A DNA stretch of 48,440 bases, from NCBI GenBank assembly GCA_905250885.1, contig CAJNOQ010000514.1, positions 1-48,440 on the forward strand, given 5' to 3'. Positions 1-10,900 of this stretch are shown here, piece by piece. The DNA is from Didymodactylos carnosus. Lineage: Eukaryota > Rotifera > Eurotatoria > Philodinida > Philodinidae. The notes beneath the pieces were generated by a model. That model saw only the letters and a program-made list of their open reading frames with translations. It was not told the origin of the DNA and made no database searches. The translations under genes were made by a program, and so were the position numbers. Numbering within the stretch: position 1 is the stretch's first letter; every line of letters begins with the position of its first letter.

Positions 1-163
1 ATGTTGCTGAGAGTGTGGGCTTGAGTAAAACAGTATGATTACAAATAAACGTACCAGACTTACTTGATGAAATATAAAATGCCATCCATTGAAGTGTGAG
101 AGTTAGGGTACATTAACAATATTCGAAATATTTGTCATAGAATAAGTAAATTTGTCAATATTT

Positions 164-438
164 GTAAGTCAAGGCCAGCAAAATACAGGGCGATAGAGAA
201 TTTCAAGTGCTATCAGAATATATAATTACTTTTGTAAAAAGTTATTTCTATATTCATAATAAATTTGAAAAAACGACAGGAAAAGGAATAAAAAATGCAG
301 TTTGTGAGAATCTGACGATGAGGGTGCCTTCATTGTACTCTAAATATTTTTCAGCAAATAAGTGCAAGTCAAGACATAAATGTACAGGGTGATAGAGAAT
401 TTCGAGCACTATCAGAATATATAATTACTTTTCTAAAA
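164..438. repeat. Diverged direct repeat, two copies about 198 bases apart
   Basis: Copy 1 (about 164-240) and copy 2 (about 362-438) share the order AAGTCAAG, then TACAGGG, then GATAGAGAATTTC, then CTATCAGAATATATAATTAC. They differ at scattered positions. Flanking sequence also resembles itself weakly, suggesting an old tandem duplication of about 200 bases. Confidence 0.6.
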
Positions 439-1741
439 TGTAGTTTTGTATTGGTGATATATTCTTCGACTGCAAATATGTTTTTCCAGAGGGATATGTA
501 TACAATCTCCGACGATTTTCAAACTATAAAATTGACAGAAAATTATAGTCGACTTTTTTTGGAAAATCCAAACTCATTTTTCAGTAAATCAACCTTGGTT
601 TTATCTAAATATTTCCTTGAAAATCATGTTTTCCAGAAAATCGCTAACGATTGCATATATGAATTCCTAGAAAATCGACTCGTTTTTTCCTATAATATAT
701 TTTCGGCCCTACAATGTACTTGGGCTAGGATCAAATTGGATGAAAGTTGCGGTTCCTGAAGCGCTTTGGCTGTTCAAATACAATCTAATATCCAAATATT
801 CTTTCTTCAATCTGCAACGATAAGTATTTGCGGAATATATGTCTTAAGACTTTGATCTCAACTCTAACTCCAGTTATTTTCATCGACATTTTTCTTAATC
901 CTCAAATTTGTGTAAAATATACCCACCGGAAAAATTAATAAAGTTAGGTTTTATCGTATGAATAATTTGTAAAGGTTATGTGACATAAAATTCTGTTATT
1001 TGTTCTCAACAAATATGATTTTTTTCGATGTGAAATATATCACACTGATGTCAGGAACATATCCCCTCGCTTAGTTGTACAAAATTTAAATTTAAGGTTT
1101 TAACGTATGTAATATTCCTCAGGATTTTTAGAACACTTTTTCTCGCAAAATTTCATAAAAAATAATAGATAAGATACAGTTTTTCACGCTGATTACGAAT
1201 TACAGGAAAGCATCTAATTTTATGAATGAAAAGAAGTCGGTGTTATATTCTTGTCACATTTTATCCAATCGTCGATTTTAGAAACATTTTTATTACTTTG
1301 AAAACAATCCAAAATATGCAGAAATAGTTGCTCCATCCAGCAATGGTAAGATTTTAAGAAAAAGTTTTTTAAGGTCCCTCCCCCCTCGCATACACTCAGA
1401 AAAATCGATTTTTGAGATTAGCTCATGGGAGGATAGCCTGAAGTTACTACTTTCAGAATCTGTGTTGCTTTCAGCCGCAGATGTTGTTTTCCATGGTTTT
1501 TGAGTGAATTTTCTAGGAGTCTCACAAAACAGGGTCTTCAAATAATATTTCTTTTCGGGATATTTATGCAACTGAACTTTTTCTGAATAGTTAGGCTTGT
1601 AGAGCAGACTTTTTCAATCAAAATAAGACGTTGCACAACCCTGTACGACGTTGCATCAAAAAGTTATAAGCATTTTCTCAGAAGCCCTAGAGTAGATCAC
1701 CCATTGCACGACGTTTTCTCTCAAAATCTTTCTACGATTAC

Positions 1742-2072
1742 AGCGTTTCGTACTTCCAAGATATCTCAGTTATTTTTCAAGCTAGAGGTTTCTGGTTGGT
1801 TTCAAAAAATAGAGAAATGCTTTTCCTATGTCGTGACGTCGTTGGATTTTTCAATTTAACTTTAGTTCAGAAGAAATTTAAAAAGTTTCTGAAAAGTTAG
1901 AGAGATTTTATAGACTTTTCGAAAATCTTTTCAATTTCTTTTGAACTAAAGTTAAATTGAAAAATCTAACGACGTCACGACATAGAAAAAAACATTTCTC
2001 TATTTTTTGAAACCAACCCGAAATTTCTAGGTCGAAAAATGACGGCGGAATCTTGAAGTACAAAACCATACT
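1742..2072. repeat. Inverted repeat (foldback element), arms about 140 bases
   Basis: The left arm (about 1742-1885) and right arm (about 1925-2072) are reverse complements with few differences. Both carry the block GACGTCGTTAGATTTTTCAA (one mismatch on the left) next to a TTTAACTTTAGTTCA block. The outer ends share GTACTTC and the AGAAATTTC/GGTTGG blocks more loosely. The spacer is only about 40 bases, so the element would form a long hairpin. No coding frame is seen inside. A non-autonomous foldback or MITE-like element is the likeliest reading. Confidence 0.75.
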
Positions 2073-3420
2073 TTTTCATCACTAATTTAAGGATAACATT
2101 GGGAAAACAAGTGATAAGAGGCTTAAATTACTAGAATCACTAAGTTACCTCAAGATACACATTGTCTGAAATTTTCATCAAGACGGAATGTACCTGGACG
2201 AAAATAGGTTTCTGAGTGGGGTGTCCCTTAAGTAATGGAGAGGATTAGGATTGTTTGTAGTCAGATTAATAACAATACTTCGTATATAGAATGAACACTG
2301 CGAGCACAAAATTTGAAAAAGGATGTAGACAAAAACAAGACTTTTTTGGTCTCCAACTAAGTGATAGTCTGATTATTTCTTCGTTTATTGCTTTTACTAG
2401 GAAAAAAAGAATAATCGGATTTGAAAATTTTTTTAGTAATCAAACTCAACTTCAGCTCTAAAATCACAGTTATCTCGCCCCGACATATTGCATATATCCA
2501 TCTTTCTCTTTTTCAAACAGTACAGAATCTCTTTTTTTTATAAACGTTAATAAGCAAGAACGAAACACGTCAACTAACGGGTAGTGCAGAGAAAATCAGT
2601 AATTCAGTATTTTACTTAAAACTTCCGACCCTCTTCTCATTCAACCATAATTGCTTTTAAATAGACCTGCCCTAGAATTTATTCTAAAATATAAAAGTAG
2701 CATGTTATACAAAAAATACTGAGGGGCTTCGAAATTGGCAACTTTTTTGAAAACACGTTGTTTTAGAGAGGAAGGGCAGCTGTAACGAAATGAGCTTGTA
2801 ACACGTAGACTGTAAATTAAATTGGAAGAAAATATGTGAAAATTTATAATTACCTTTATATTTTTGTTCATTTTCAATAAGATTAACCATTATTTTTCTT
2901 TGTTATTGTAAGAAAACAGAGAAAACTAAATAGTTCTTTTACCTAATACTAGTTAATACAATGCGACAAGTCATGAGAAAACAGATCAACACATGCTTAG
3001 ATTACGGTTGATATCACTCCTTCTAACACGTGGAACAAACTTTTAGTCATGCTTTTCTATGGTACAATAACAATAATCAATACTCATGAAAAACAAAGGA
3101 GAGTAGAACTTTGTTCTATTAGATACACCCAAAATTATACGGTTACAGTTTCAAAACAAACCGACTATTTATTTTCTAACAAAGCGAATAATTAATGTCA
3201 AAATCTATCTCTAAGTTTAAATACAAAACATATAAAATAATGTAATATGAAACCTAGATCTTGCGTAATGTTTAACAAAGTTGATCATTTATTGTTATCT
3301 CAGCATATCCTTGCTACTGTTATCAAAAGATTTAGATATAAAAAGTGTACACTAAAGCAAAGTTTGGTAAAATTTTAGGTAGCAATTTAAAACAAATACA
3401 ATGATTACATCATATTTTAC

Positions 3421-3544
3421 CTTGACTCATACGCGACTTCCCATAACCAGTACGAATTTCTCCAATTGGCTGTTGTCCTTGACTCTGATTATCGTTTTTT
3501 GTTAAAACATATCGAGTCCTTGAACGTTGATTACTACCACTCAT
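3421..3544 (-). CDS. Possible first coding exon of an unidentified gene
   Basis: On the minus strand an ATG at 3544 opens 41 codons plus one base, ending in a good splice donor (CAAG then GTAAAAT). The peptide begins MSGSNQRSRTRYVLTKNDNQ and is rich in S, Q, R and G, like a disordered N terminus. Base composition is clearly less AT-biased than the flanks. I do not recognise the protein. No second exon was found between here and base 1, so the gene would have to continue past the left edge, or the exon is a remnant or chance. The call rests only on composition, ATG and donor. Confidence 0.3.
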
Positions 3545-4239
3545 GAATTAATCGCGAAGATATTTAGTGTGATGAGGGTAAAAATGCATCTATAATTGGC
3601 AAAAACAAATATCGTTTTTGTCCTCATCAATTTTAACAATATGTGGCTAAAAGATGTATAAGAAAAAGAAAAACAAGAACACATTCAAGAACTTTCTCTA
3701 ATTACAGCCAGAGGTCCACAATAAATTTTTACTCATGCACTAATCGTTTAATCTACATATTGTTTAAACAAATACGACTGATGTATGACGATTATTTCTC
3801 AGCTATGTACAGAAACACAACTTATGTGAAAAACTAATGAAGATATTTGCAACGCACCTCGACGGTTAAACTTATCAAACGAACTGCTGTTTTTATAGAA
3901 TGTTTAGATTATCCGATGATTAGAAGCATGATTTCGTCTTAAATAGAACAAACATCAATGAGAATATAAATAGAATAGATAATTTCGTTTCAAGTACGAT
4001 TCGTTTTAGCTATCGTACCGATAATATTTATCTCTTAACCACTTTCCCGTAAGCCGAAGTATTATATATTATCTGTTGTTCAGCAATGAGCTTATTTTCA
4101 ATTTGAAACGCCAAACACATGGAAATTGTGGTTCTAACTAGTTGATTTTCTTTCGTTTTTATACTATTCTTTTCTAAAAGAAAAGATGAATTAAAACTAA
4201 TTTACACAATCTTTGATAACTGTTGCAAAAGATCTAAAC

Positions 4240-4317
4240 GGCTCCTTCGTGATTGAGACTACTTTTTAAATCTAACTAATAATCATTAAAAAAAAGTGGT
4301 CTCAATCATGAAGCCTC
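4240..4317. mobile_element. 78-bp MITE with target-site duplication
   Basis: The two ends are imperfect inverted repeats of about 30 bases: both carry ATTGAGAC followed by ACTTTTT, and an outer GGCT..TTC block. It is flanked on both sides by the direct repeat GATCTAAAC (4231-4239 and 4318-4326). An 8-bp duplication plus a shared C fits hAT-type elements, though 9 bp would also be read. The element has no coding capacity. Confidence 0.75.
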
Positions 4318-6065
4318 GATCTAAACAAATAAGAATCTTTTATTTTTTACAAAATAGCCGAATGCATATTGTTCTTTCCTTTCTATTGGCTTTTAATTGA
4401 AAAAAAAACATTGTGAACGAGCTTACCATTAATTACTCTTTTACACCTTGCTTTCGTTATCAGAATTATTCAGACGTAGGTATTAGGTTATTTGATTAAT
4501 TATAATAGAAGAAAATTCAAGCCCAAAACTAAAAATAAAAAAATAAAAAAGTACGTGTACTGAACGTTTTATCGATATTTTTTTTCTCTTCTGTCAATAA
4601 AGAATAACAACAGGTTAAAATTATTTTTCTTGTGTAGTAAGCAGCGTGTTCTGTGAGAACGGAAAGCCTTGCAGTATTTCGAGTCTATGTGTTGTAATTT
4701 ATATTTATGTATAAAAAATGTGTTTCATACTACTCAAAATGAAAACTAGTTATATACCCAGTAGTGTTTTACTTTTTTGATACGTATTAAAGATTAACGT
4801 CACTCAAAATTAGTTAAATAATAAGCAAAACCTCTGAGATGCCTAAACAATTTAGGATATATAAACCTTATATGTCTGAACCAGTAGTTTAGTTAAAGAT
4901 ATTTCAAAAACCACAGATTTGTTGTATAAAAACAAAAGAATCAAAAAAATTCTTCATTCAAACCAGAACTAATTGCTCTCTTCTCAAAATATCGCCCCTT
5001 TTTACTATTATCATGAAGGTAAAGAAGTGTACGAGTGTGATTTTAATACCTAAATCCGACTCGTACATCCTCTTCCTCCGTAACTCTGAAGTATGTGACA
5101 CATCTGTCTCGGAAAGGATTATAGAAGGATGTAGTTTTAAGATCTGAGAGGTATAACGGCCGTTCACCACATACTACTCCTCCAGCTATATTTCGCAGAT
5201 CCTTGTAGACAGTTATTTCATATCTTTGTCTTAGCACTAACCATTGGCGAATTATGACATTTTTTTAAATGAAACTATGTTTCTTAAAAAATCAGTCATT
5301 TTGTGTCTGATAGAATACAAGAAACGTCACTTTTTCTAAAAGTGTTTCTTTCTACCTGGACACTATTTCGATTTGAAATTTTTTAGAAATACTCTGATAT
5401 ATTTGTAGATTGTTCACATACATTGTTTTATCTTAATGGATTGGATTTCTCATCGAAAATACATACAATAAAATGAAAATGACTTGAAAACTCAGAATCA
5501 AGCCTAAACCACCAAAACTAGGTACGATGCGCCTCATTTCTATGCAAAAAACGCTTCAAGGTCACTTCTGTCTCAGAAAATAGGAAAGTTGAACTAAAGA
5601 AAAAACTTACAAATGTTATAACCCGGCAATGGTCCGCCTGAAAAAGGCTGAAATTTTATAAATGATAAATAATTCACATGAACTATACTTCTACGAAACT
5701 TCAAGTCAGAGATCTTATGACTGGCGAGGTACAGGGTTTTGCTTTTGTGGAGTACTTTAATATATATTTCATACATAACCACAACAAAACAAGAACAAAG
5801 AATTTGATTTCAATTGAAATTATGGTAAAAAACTAGAGAATTACAGAAGTCTGAGTTGTTTACATCACATATTCCCTAGTGAATGTACTTAGAAAAGTAC
5901 TTGGATAAGTAATGTCCAGGGTACCTGGTTTTTTACAAGTAAAAAAGGTACTTATCAAGTAATTTAGCAAGTATAAGTAATTCACTTCTTATAAGGAAGA
6001 TCATGATAAGTTTTTAATAAATATTAATAATCTCTTCCTAATTTTATTTATTTTTCTTTTACTGA

Positions 6066-6108
6066 TTCGATGACGTTTCGACGATGAAATCGTCTTCCTC
6101 AGATCAAA
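6066..6108 (-). ncRNA. Hammerhead-ribozyme-like motif, left copy
   Basis: Read on the minus strand this is the same sequence as the plus-strand copy at 6530-6572. It has a CTGAGGA core, a six-pair stem II with a TTC loop, GAAA, a GTC cleavage-type triplet and a six-pair stem I. See the right copy for pairings and doubts. Confidence 0.3.
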
Positions 6109-6529
6109 ATATTTACAATTTGAAACATGGAACACAACACTAAAACTATATATAGTGTATCACATGTCTTTTGGTCTTTTCTTTTGATAGTGGTATGGAG
6201 ACAAGACGGTGATACTGACAGAAGTTACTTCTTTTCTTCCTCCGTACCACTATCATCGTCTTGTCCCAAATTTGCAGTTCTTTGATGTTGTTCAAAGGTT
6301 TGTTGTTTCAATTTGATTATCTTTTTAATTTGTTGTTTGGCAATTGAAACAACAAATTTGGGACAAGACGGTGATAGTGGTACGGAGGAAGAAAAGAAGT
6401 AACTTCTGTCAGTATCACCGTCTTGTCTCCATACCACTATCAAAAGAAAAGACCAAAAGACAAGAAGAAAACATGTGATACACTATATATAGTTTTAGTG
6501 TTGTGTTCCATGTTTCAAATTGTAAATAT

Positions 6530-6572
6530 TTTGATCTGAGGAAGACGATTTCATCGTCGAAACGTCATCGAA
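6530..6572 (+). ncRNA. Hammerhead-ribozyme-like motif, right copy
   Basis: Elements in order: stem I strand TTTGAT (6530-6535), core CTGAGGA (6536-6542, matching CUGANGA), one extra A (6543), stem II GACGAT/ATCGTC (6544-6549, 6553-6558) with loop TTC, GAAA (6559-6562), then CGTC (6563-6566), then stem I strand ATCGAA (6567-6572). Stem I gives six pairs including one G-U. Stem III is reduced to ACGT with no loop. That word is self-complementary, so it could only pair between two molecules, as in dimeric hammerheads. Doubts are the extra A before stem II and the loopless stem III. A conserved retroelement 3'-end hairpin without catalytic function is the main alternative. Confidence 0.35.
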
Positions 6573-7910
6573 TCAGTAAAAGAAATAAATAAAATTAGGA
6601 AGAGATTATTAACATTTATTAAAAAGTATAAGTAATAGGTATGTACTTCATCAGGTATTTGATAGGTAACCTGGTAAGTACTTGCGAAATATATGCATAT
6701 ATCGAAAGTTCTTACAAATACTTGGCACGTATTAAATCTAAAAATGCTTGACAAGTGCTTAACCAAGTACTTTAGAAAATTTGCAAGTAGCTAAGTACCT
6801 GATCTCAAGTACATTTACTAGGGTCTCTATATTCTTCAAAAATAAACAATTCTACTGAACACATGCGTTGATTTCAAATACTTTCTCCGAGAATGCCTAC
6901 TTGCTCAACCGACCAGAGAAGCTCAGACATAGTCTGCAGAGTTAACCATTTCAAGCTGGCCAACGTCAAATGACAACACTTTCTGTTCTGCCTTAGAACT
7001 AGCCGGATGAAAAGGCATAGACATAAGCAAACACGCGCGTCCCTATGACTAAAATCCAAACGCTTAGTATGTGGATTCGATGTAAAATTTCAGAGCAACT
7101 CACACATACAGAGCAAATATTTATGAACAAAAAATGAAACATTTTCAAGTTTTCCAGGATATTTTTTCAAGTCGCAATCAAAATAATGATGATGAAAGAG
7201 AAACAAAGAAAGTGTGACCGTTAAACATAATATAATCAATTGATTTTGTCAGGTTTTAGCTCATTTTCTATTACAGAACAAGCGTTAGTATGCATTAAGG
7301 TAGAAAAGCAGTAATCTGATAAACAATAGAGATATTTTTGACAGCTCTCCTGTGAAAAGTGGTACATTTGCAGTAAAAACCATTTACACCCACTATTAAA
7401 CTCAACTTTCACCAAACTACTTGTTCAAAGAGACAATTCAAGTAAAAAAAAGATGAGATGAAAAACACATATTATCATTTAACTTTATTTGTTTGTTCTT
7501 TCTATCAATGGAAAAAAAGAGTGAATATAAACAAAATAAAAACATTTGCTCTCTTTGCAAATCTTGTATACATTTAAACGGTCAAAAAAAAAATGAAAAA
7601 AGATAAAAAATACATTAGTTAATAATACCGAGTATTCGTTGCCAAAAAAAGTTTTGTAATTTTGGTTTATGTTGTTTTGGATTTCTGTAAAAAATAATTG
7701 ATTGTCATTTTTTTTATACAAAAAAACTACACATACATTTGACTATTTACAATTGAACATAAAAAACAAAAAACAACATATAAACATCAATCAATTTGAT
7801 GTTCATTTAGACTTATTTATGCCTTGAAATTAGTTTTGATATTGGTGTTATGTGCACCACGAATTCTGAATAATCTTGAACTATACATTCAACACATGTT
7901 TCAAACGATG

Positions 7911-10900
7911 TTACATCTACAAAAAGAACAAAAACAACTTTTAAAAAATCATAAAGTAATATCTTTGGTTTACATACCGGATATTCGGGATATTCTGAAC
8001 TTGCTATATGTGTATTATCGCTTGTATTTGACGGTGATCTTAGACGAAATGATTCGCTAAGACTATGTGTCAGAAATGTGTGCATTGGTGAAGTCGAACG
8101 AGCTGGACCATCACTGCCATAAACACCTTCTTGAGTTACGGTAATAAGACTATTAGCTTTTCGGTTTAAATTTTGCTGTTGTTGAGTACACAAATCTAAT
8201 CGATTAAGTTGCGAACTAGAATTTTGTTGGTTTTCTTTCATAGGAATGACATTAATTGTAGTTAAAGGAGTTGCCGACAAGGGCATTTGTAAATCATTCT
8301 GTTCTCTATTCTCATCGTCCTCGTCATCGTCACTATTATTATTGTTATTGGTTTGAGCACCGGAACGATCATGCTGAAACAGAAAAAGATGAAAATGTCA
8401 CTTAGTTGTAAGTTAAAACCATTTATTTGACGTATCTTTTATCTACAAGTTTCACTAAGGATTTTCCAGTCAACAACACTCATATCCTGTTGAGTTAATC
8501 ATCTCCGAAGAAATGACTGACAATTAGATTTTTAAAATTCCAAGATATAGAATAGTAAAAAAATAGTAATAAAACTAGTAAAAATTTAAAAATTAGGTAG
8601 AACTGAGCTTGAGAACCATTCATGATTGGTTGTTTGATTGTTGCCAAATCTTAAGCTCACTTTTGATTATTAGACTGTGATCGTTTATTGTCATGAAATA
8701 AAGAAATGCTGTACGATAGCTTTTTCTTAGTAAAAAGAGAATTTCTCTGATAATACATAACTTACTACATAGTAGTACCGATCATTGTCGATCATGATTA
8801 TCAGCGATCGATCGTCAGTATTGCTAGAACGTCTGTCACAGTTTACGGTGAATAACTTTTGCTCCTGGCGAACGTTGTGTGGTATCATCTGACATTCTGT
8901 CACCTCACCTTCATTTTATCTTTCATCTGTGTCTTTTTTCTGGTAATTTTCCTACTCTATGACAAAATGCATATGTCGTTCCTATTCACAAAAAAGGTGC
9001 TCTTGCTTATATTGCTAACTATCGTCCTATCTCTCTTTTTCCCATTGTGTCTAATGTGTTTGAGCGTTTTATTTATAATTTTCTTTTTTCTCATCTCTCT
9101 AAATATTCTTTTTTTTTGTAAATAAACAATTTGGCTTTTGCCCTAAACATTCCACTTTTAATGCTGTTTCTTCTGTTCTGTTGATGTTGTTTCTCTCTCA
9201 TACTGTCTCGAACTTTTAGAATGCTTGTGTGAAGTATACTGGTATGTTTTTGAATTTTTCTAAAGCTTTCGATTCTGTATCTATTCTTTTTGTTTAAAAA
9301 ATTGTCCCGTTATGATGTGAATGGTTGTTTACTTTCGCCTTTGTCTTCTTATCTTCCCAATCGCGTGTACATGATTCTATCTCTTCTCTTATTTTTTCTG
9401 GCGTTCTTCAAGGCAGTGCACTTGGGCCACATTTGTGTGCTTATTTTTATTAATGATTTGCCTCTTTCGCTTCCAAAAATTGCGAATCTGTTTTTTGTAG
9501 ATGATGTCTTTTTAATGGTACCTCTTTCGTCTTTTGATTCCCTCGATTTCTTTCATGTTTAAAACTGTATAAATTCTGCTTCAAATTGGTCTTCCTGTAA
9601 TCTCATGTCTCTAAATGTATCCAAATGTTCTTGGCTTCCTTTTTCTTTTGACCTTTTTCCGTTTTTTTACAATCAACTATATCTAAATAACGTTCCTCTT
9701 TCTGTTGTTTCTTCTATTCGCTGTCTTGGTTTTTGTTTCGCACGATCTGAGATGGACCGATCATGCTAGTGACATTGCTCTTGCTTGCCGGCACAAGCTG
9801 GGAACACTAAGTCGTGTCGTTGGATTAGCTCCATAGCTTATATGATAGTGCGTTTTCTTTATCCGTTCTAGACTCTGTAAACAATTTCCCGTGTTATCTT
9901 CACACGACCGTTCTTCTAGCTCTTTACTTGTGCCTCAACTGTCTCTTCCAAATCTGTTACTTTGTCATAAATATTTTCGGCTAGTACAGTTTTTCAAAAT
10001 TTATCATTATCTTAGTCTTCTTTTTATACTGTTGATCGGCCCATATAACGTTTCTTCGCTACGTTGTCAACATTCCAAATATGTTCGTATTCCGCCTCCT
10101 GTCAATGATTTTTCTCCACAAGCCGTTTCTTCTTCCTTCTTTTATTCAATAGTTACTAACTGGAACAAACTGCCGGAATCAGTCATCTGTTCATCTTCTT
10201 TATCGTCATTCAAAATAGCTCTATCTCAGCATCTTCTACAGTAGACCTTAGCCACGTGTACAGTTATGAAACAAGCCCAGTGCTGTTACTTCCTACTATT
10301 ATTTTGTTTCTTTTATTTTTATCTCTCTTTATACACTAGTTTTCTGTTTCTTTTTAACTTTCTCTATTTATAGTTCCTTTTTGTTGCTGTTTGGCCTGAG
10401 TCATTGTTATTATAGGTCGATTATCTTTTTTTGATGACTCTCACTTTCGTGAATCAGTAAATTAGCCTTAGCCGTAGGCTACGTTTACACTACAAAAGTT
10501 AACTCAATATTATGAAAGATAACTGGCAGAAAAGTTATAGAAAAGTTAACTCGGAGTTAACTCTGAAAATTTGCTAGTGTAAACATAGCCTTATCCTAAA
10601 GCTGATCTGATTAATAAATTATGGATCAAAATATTCCCTGATTAGCGCATACGAACCAATTGAAATATGTCGTAACTGATGTCAGTGAAGAATGAAGTCA
10701 AGCATTAATATTTCTTTCACTGTTCGCCAGTGTCAACGCAAACTACAATAATACTAGTATCGGGCGTGGAAGTAAAATTATCTGACAGTTATCTTGACCT
10801 GAATTGTTTTGAATCTAGAAACAAAGGAGTGATAAACCTTAATTTTTTTGAATCTATCTTGTGACATTGATTCGAAGCATTACTCTGAAAAATATTGATC

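Larger units (their letters stand above)
1..3420. other. Repeat-rich non-coding stretch at left edge
   Basis: No exon with matching splice sites and family similarity could be found on either strand here. The open frames (for example 451-759 plus, 1293-1571 minus, 2641-2877 minus) are low-complexity and lack recognisable motifs, so I treat them as chance. The stretch holds a diverged direct repeat (164-438) and an inverted repeat (1742-2072). If the possible first exon at 3544-3421 is real, this region would be its first intron, with later exons probably beyond the left edge. Confidence 0.5.
6010..6625. mobile_element. Nearly perfect 616-bp palindromic insertion
   Basis: The left arm (6010 to about 6290) and right arm (about 6340 to 6625) are nearly identical reverse complements. 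They differ by a few substitutions and one short indel near 6165/6460. Each arm holds a hammerhead-like motif near its outer end and further internal inverted words (CAAGACGGTGATA with its complement). The 11-base word GTATAAGTAAT lies at 5971-5981 and again directly abutting at 6626-6636, like a target duplication, but 28 extra bases separate the left copy from the arm. The head-to-head layout and the motif suggest two retroelement 3' ends, possibly Penelope-like or LINE-derived. That is inference. Confidence 0.65.
5874..6823. mobile_element. Outer inverted-repeat element interrupted by a palindrome
   Basis: The ends are 17-base inverted repeats: CCCTAGTGAATGTACTT at 5874-5890, and its complement with one mismatch at 6807-6823. 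The sub-terminal parts are full of AAGTACTT and GGTACCTGG-like words in both orientations. The central portion is occupied by the younger palindrome at 6010-6625. No coding frame is visible. It is best read as a non-autonomous DNA element that later took a second insertion. Confidence 0.6.
3545..7480. other. Non-coding interval with MITEs and a nested palindrome
   Basis: Apart from the inverted-repeat elements listed separately, this interval is AT-rich without a recognisable gene. One minus-strand open frame near 5237-5043 reads like protein (LRQRYEITVYKDLRNIAGG onward) and is bounded by a plausible acceptor and donor, but no partner exon or family could be named. The last few hundred bases before 7911 would be the 3' untranslated region of the Shal gene; a minus-strand AATAAA lies at 7489-7484. 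Confidence 0.5.

Noticed and set aside
61-110. Minus-strand exon ending at a GTAAGT donor near position 65
   Set aside because: No acceptor precedes it in frame; upstream sequence has stops and no AG at a usable distance.
5043-5237. Exon-like minus-strand frame (LRQRYEITVYKDL...)
   Set aside because: It has plausible splice borders and balanced composition, but no partner exon or recognisable family, so it was not listed as a gene.
6225-6443. 72-codon open frame across the centre of the 6.3-kb palindrome
   Set aside because: It is a by-product of the inverted arms reading through each other; no motif.
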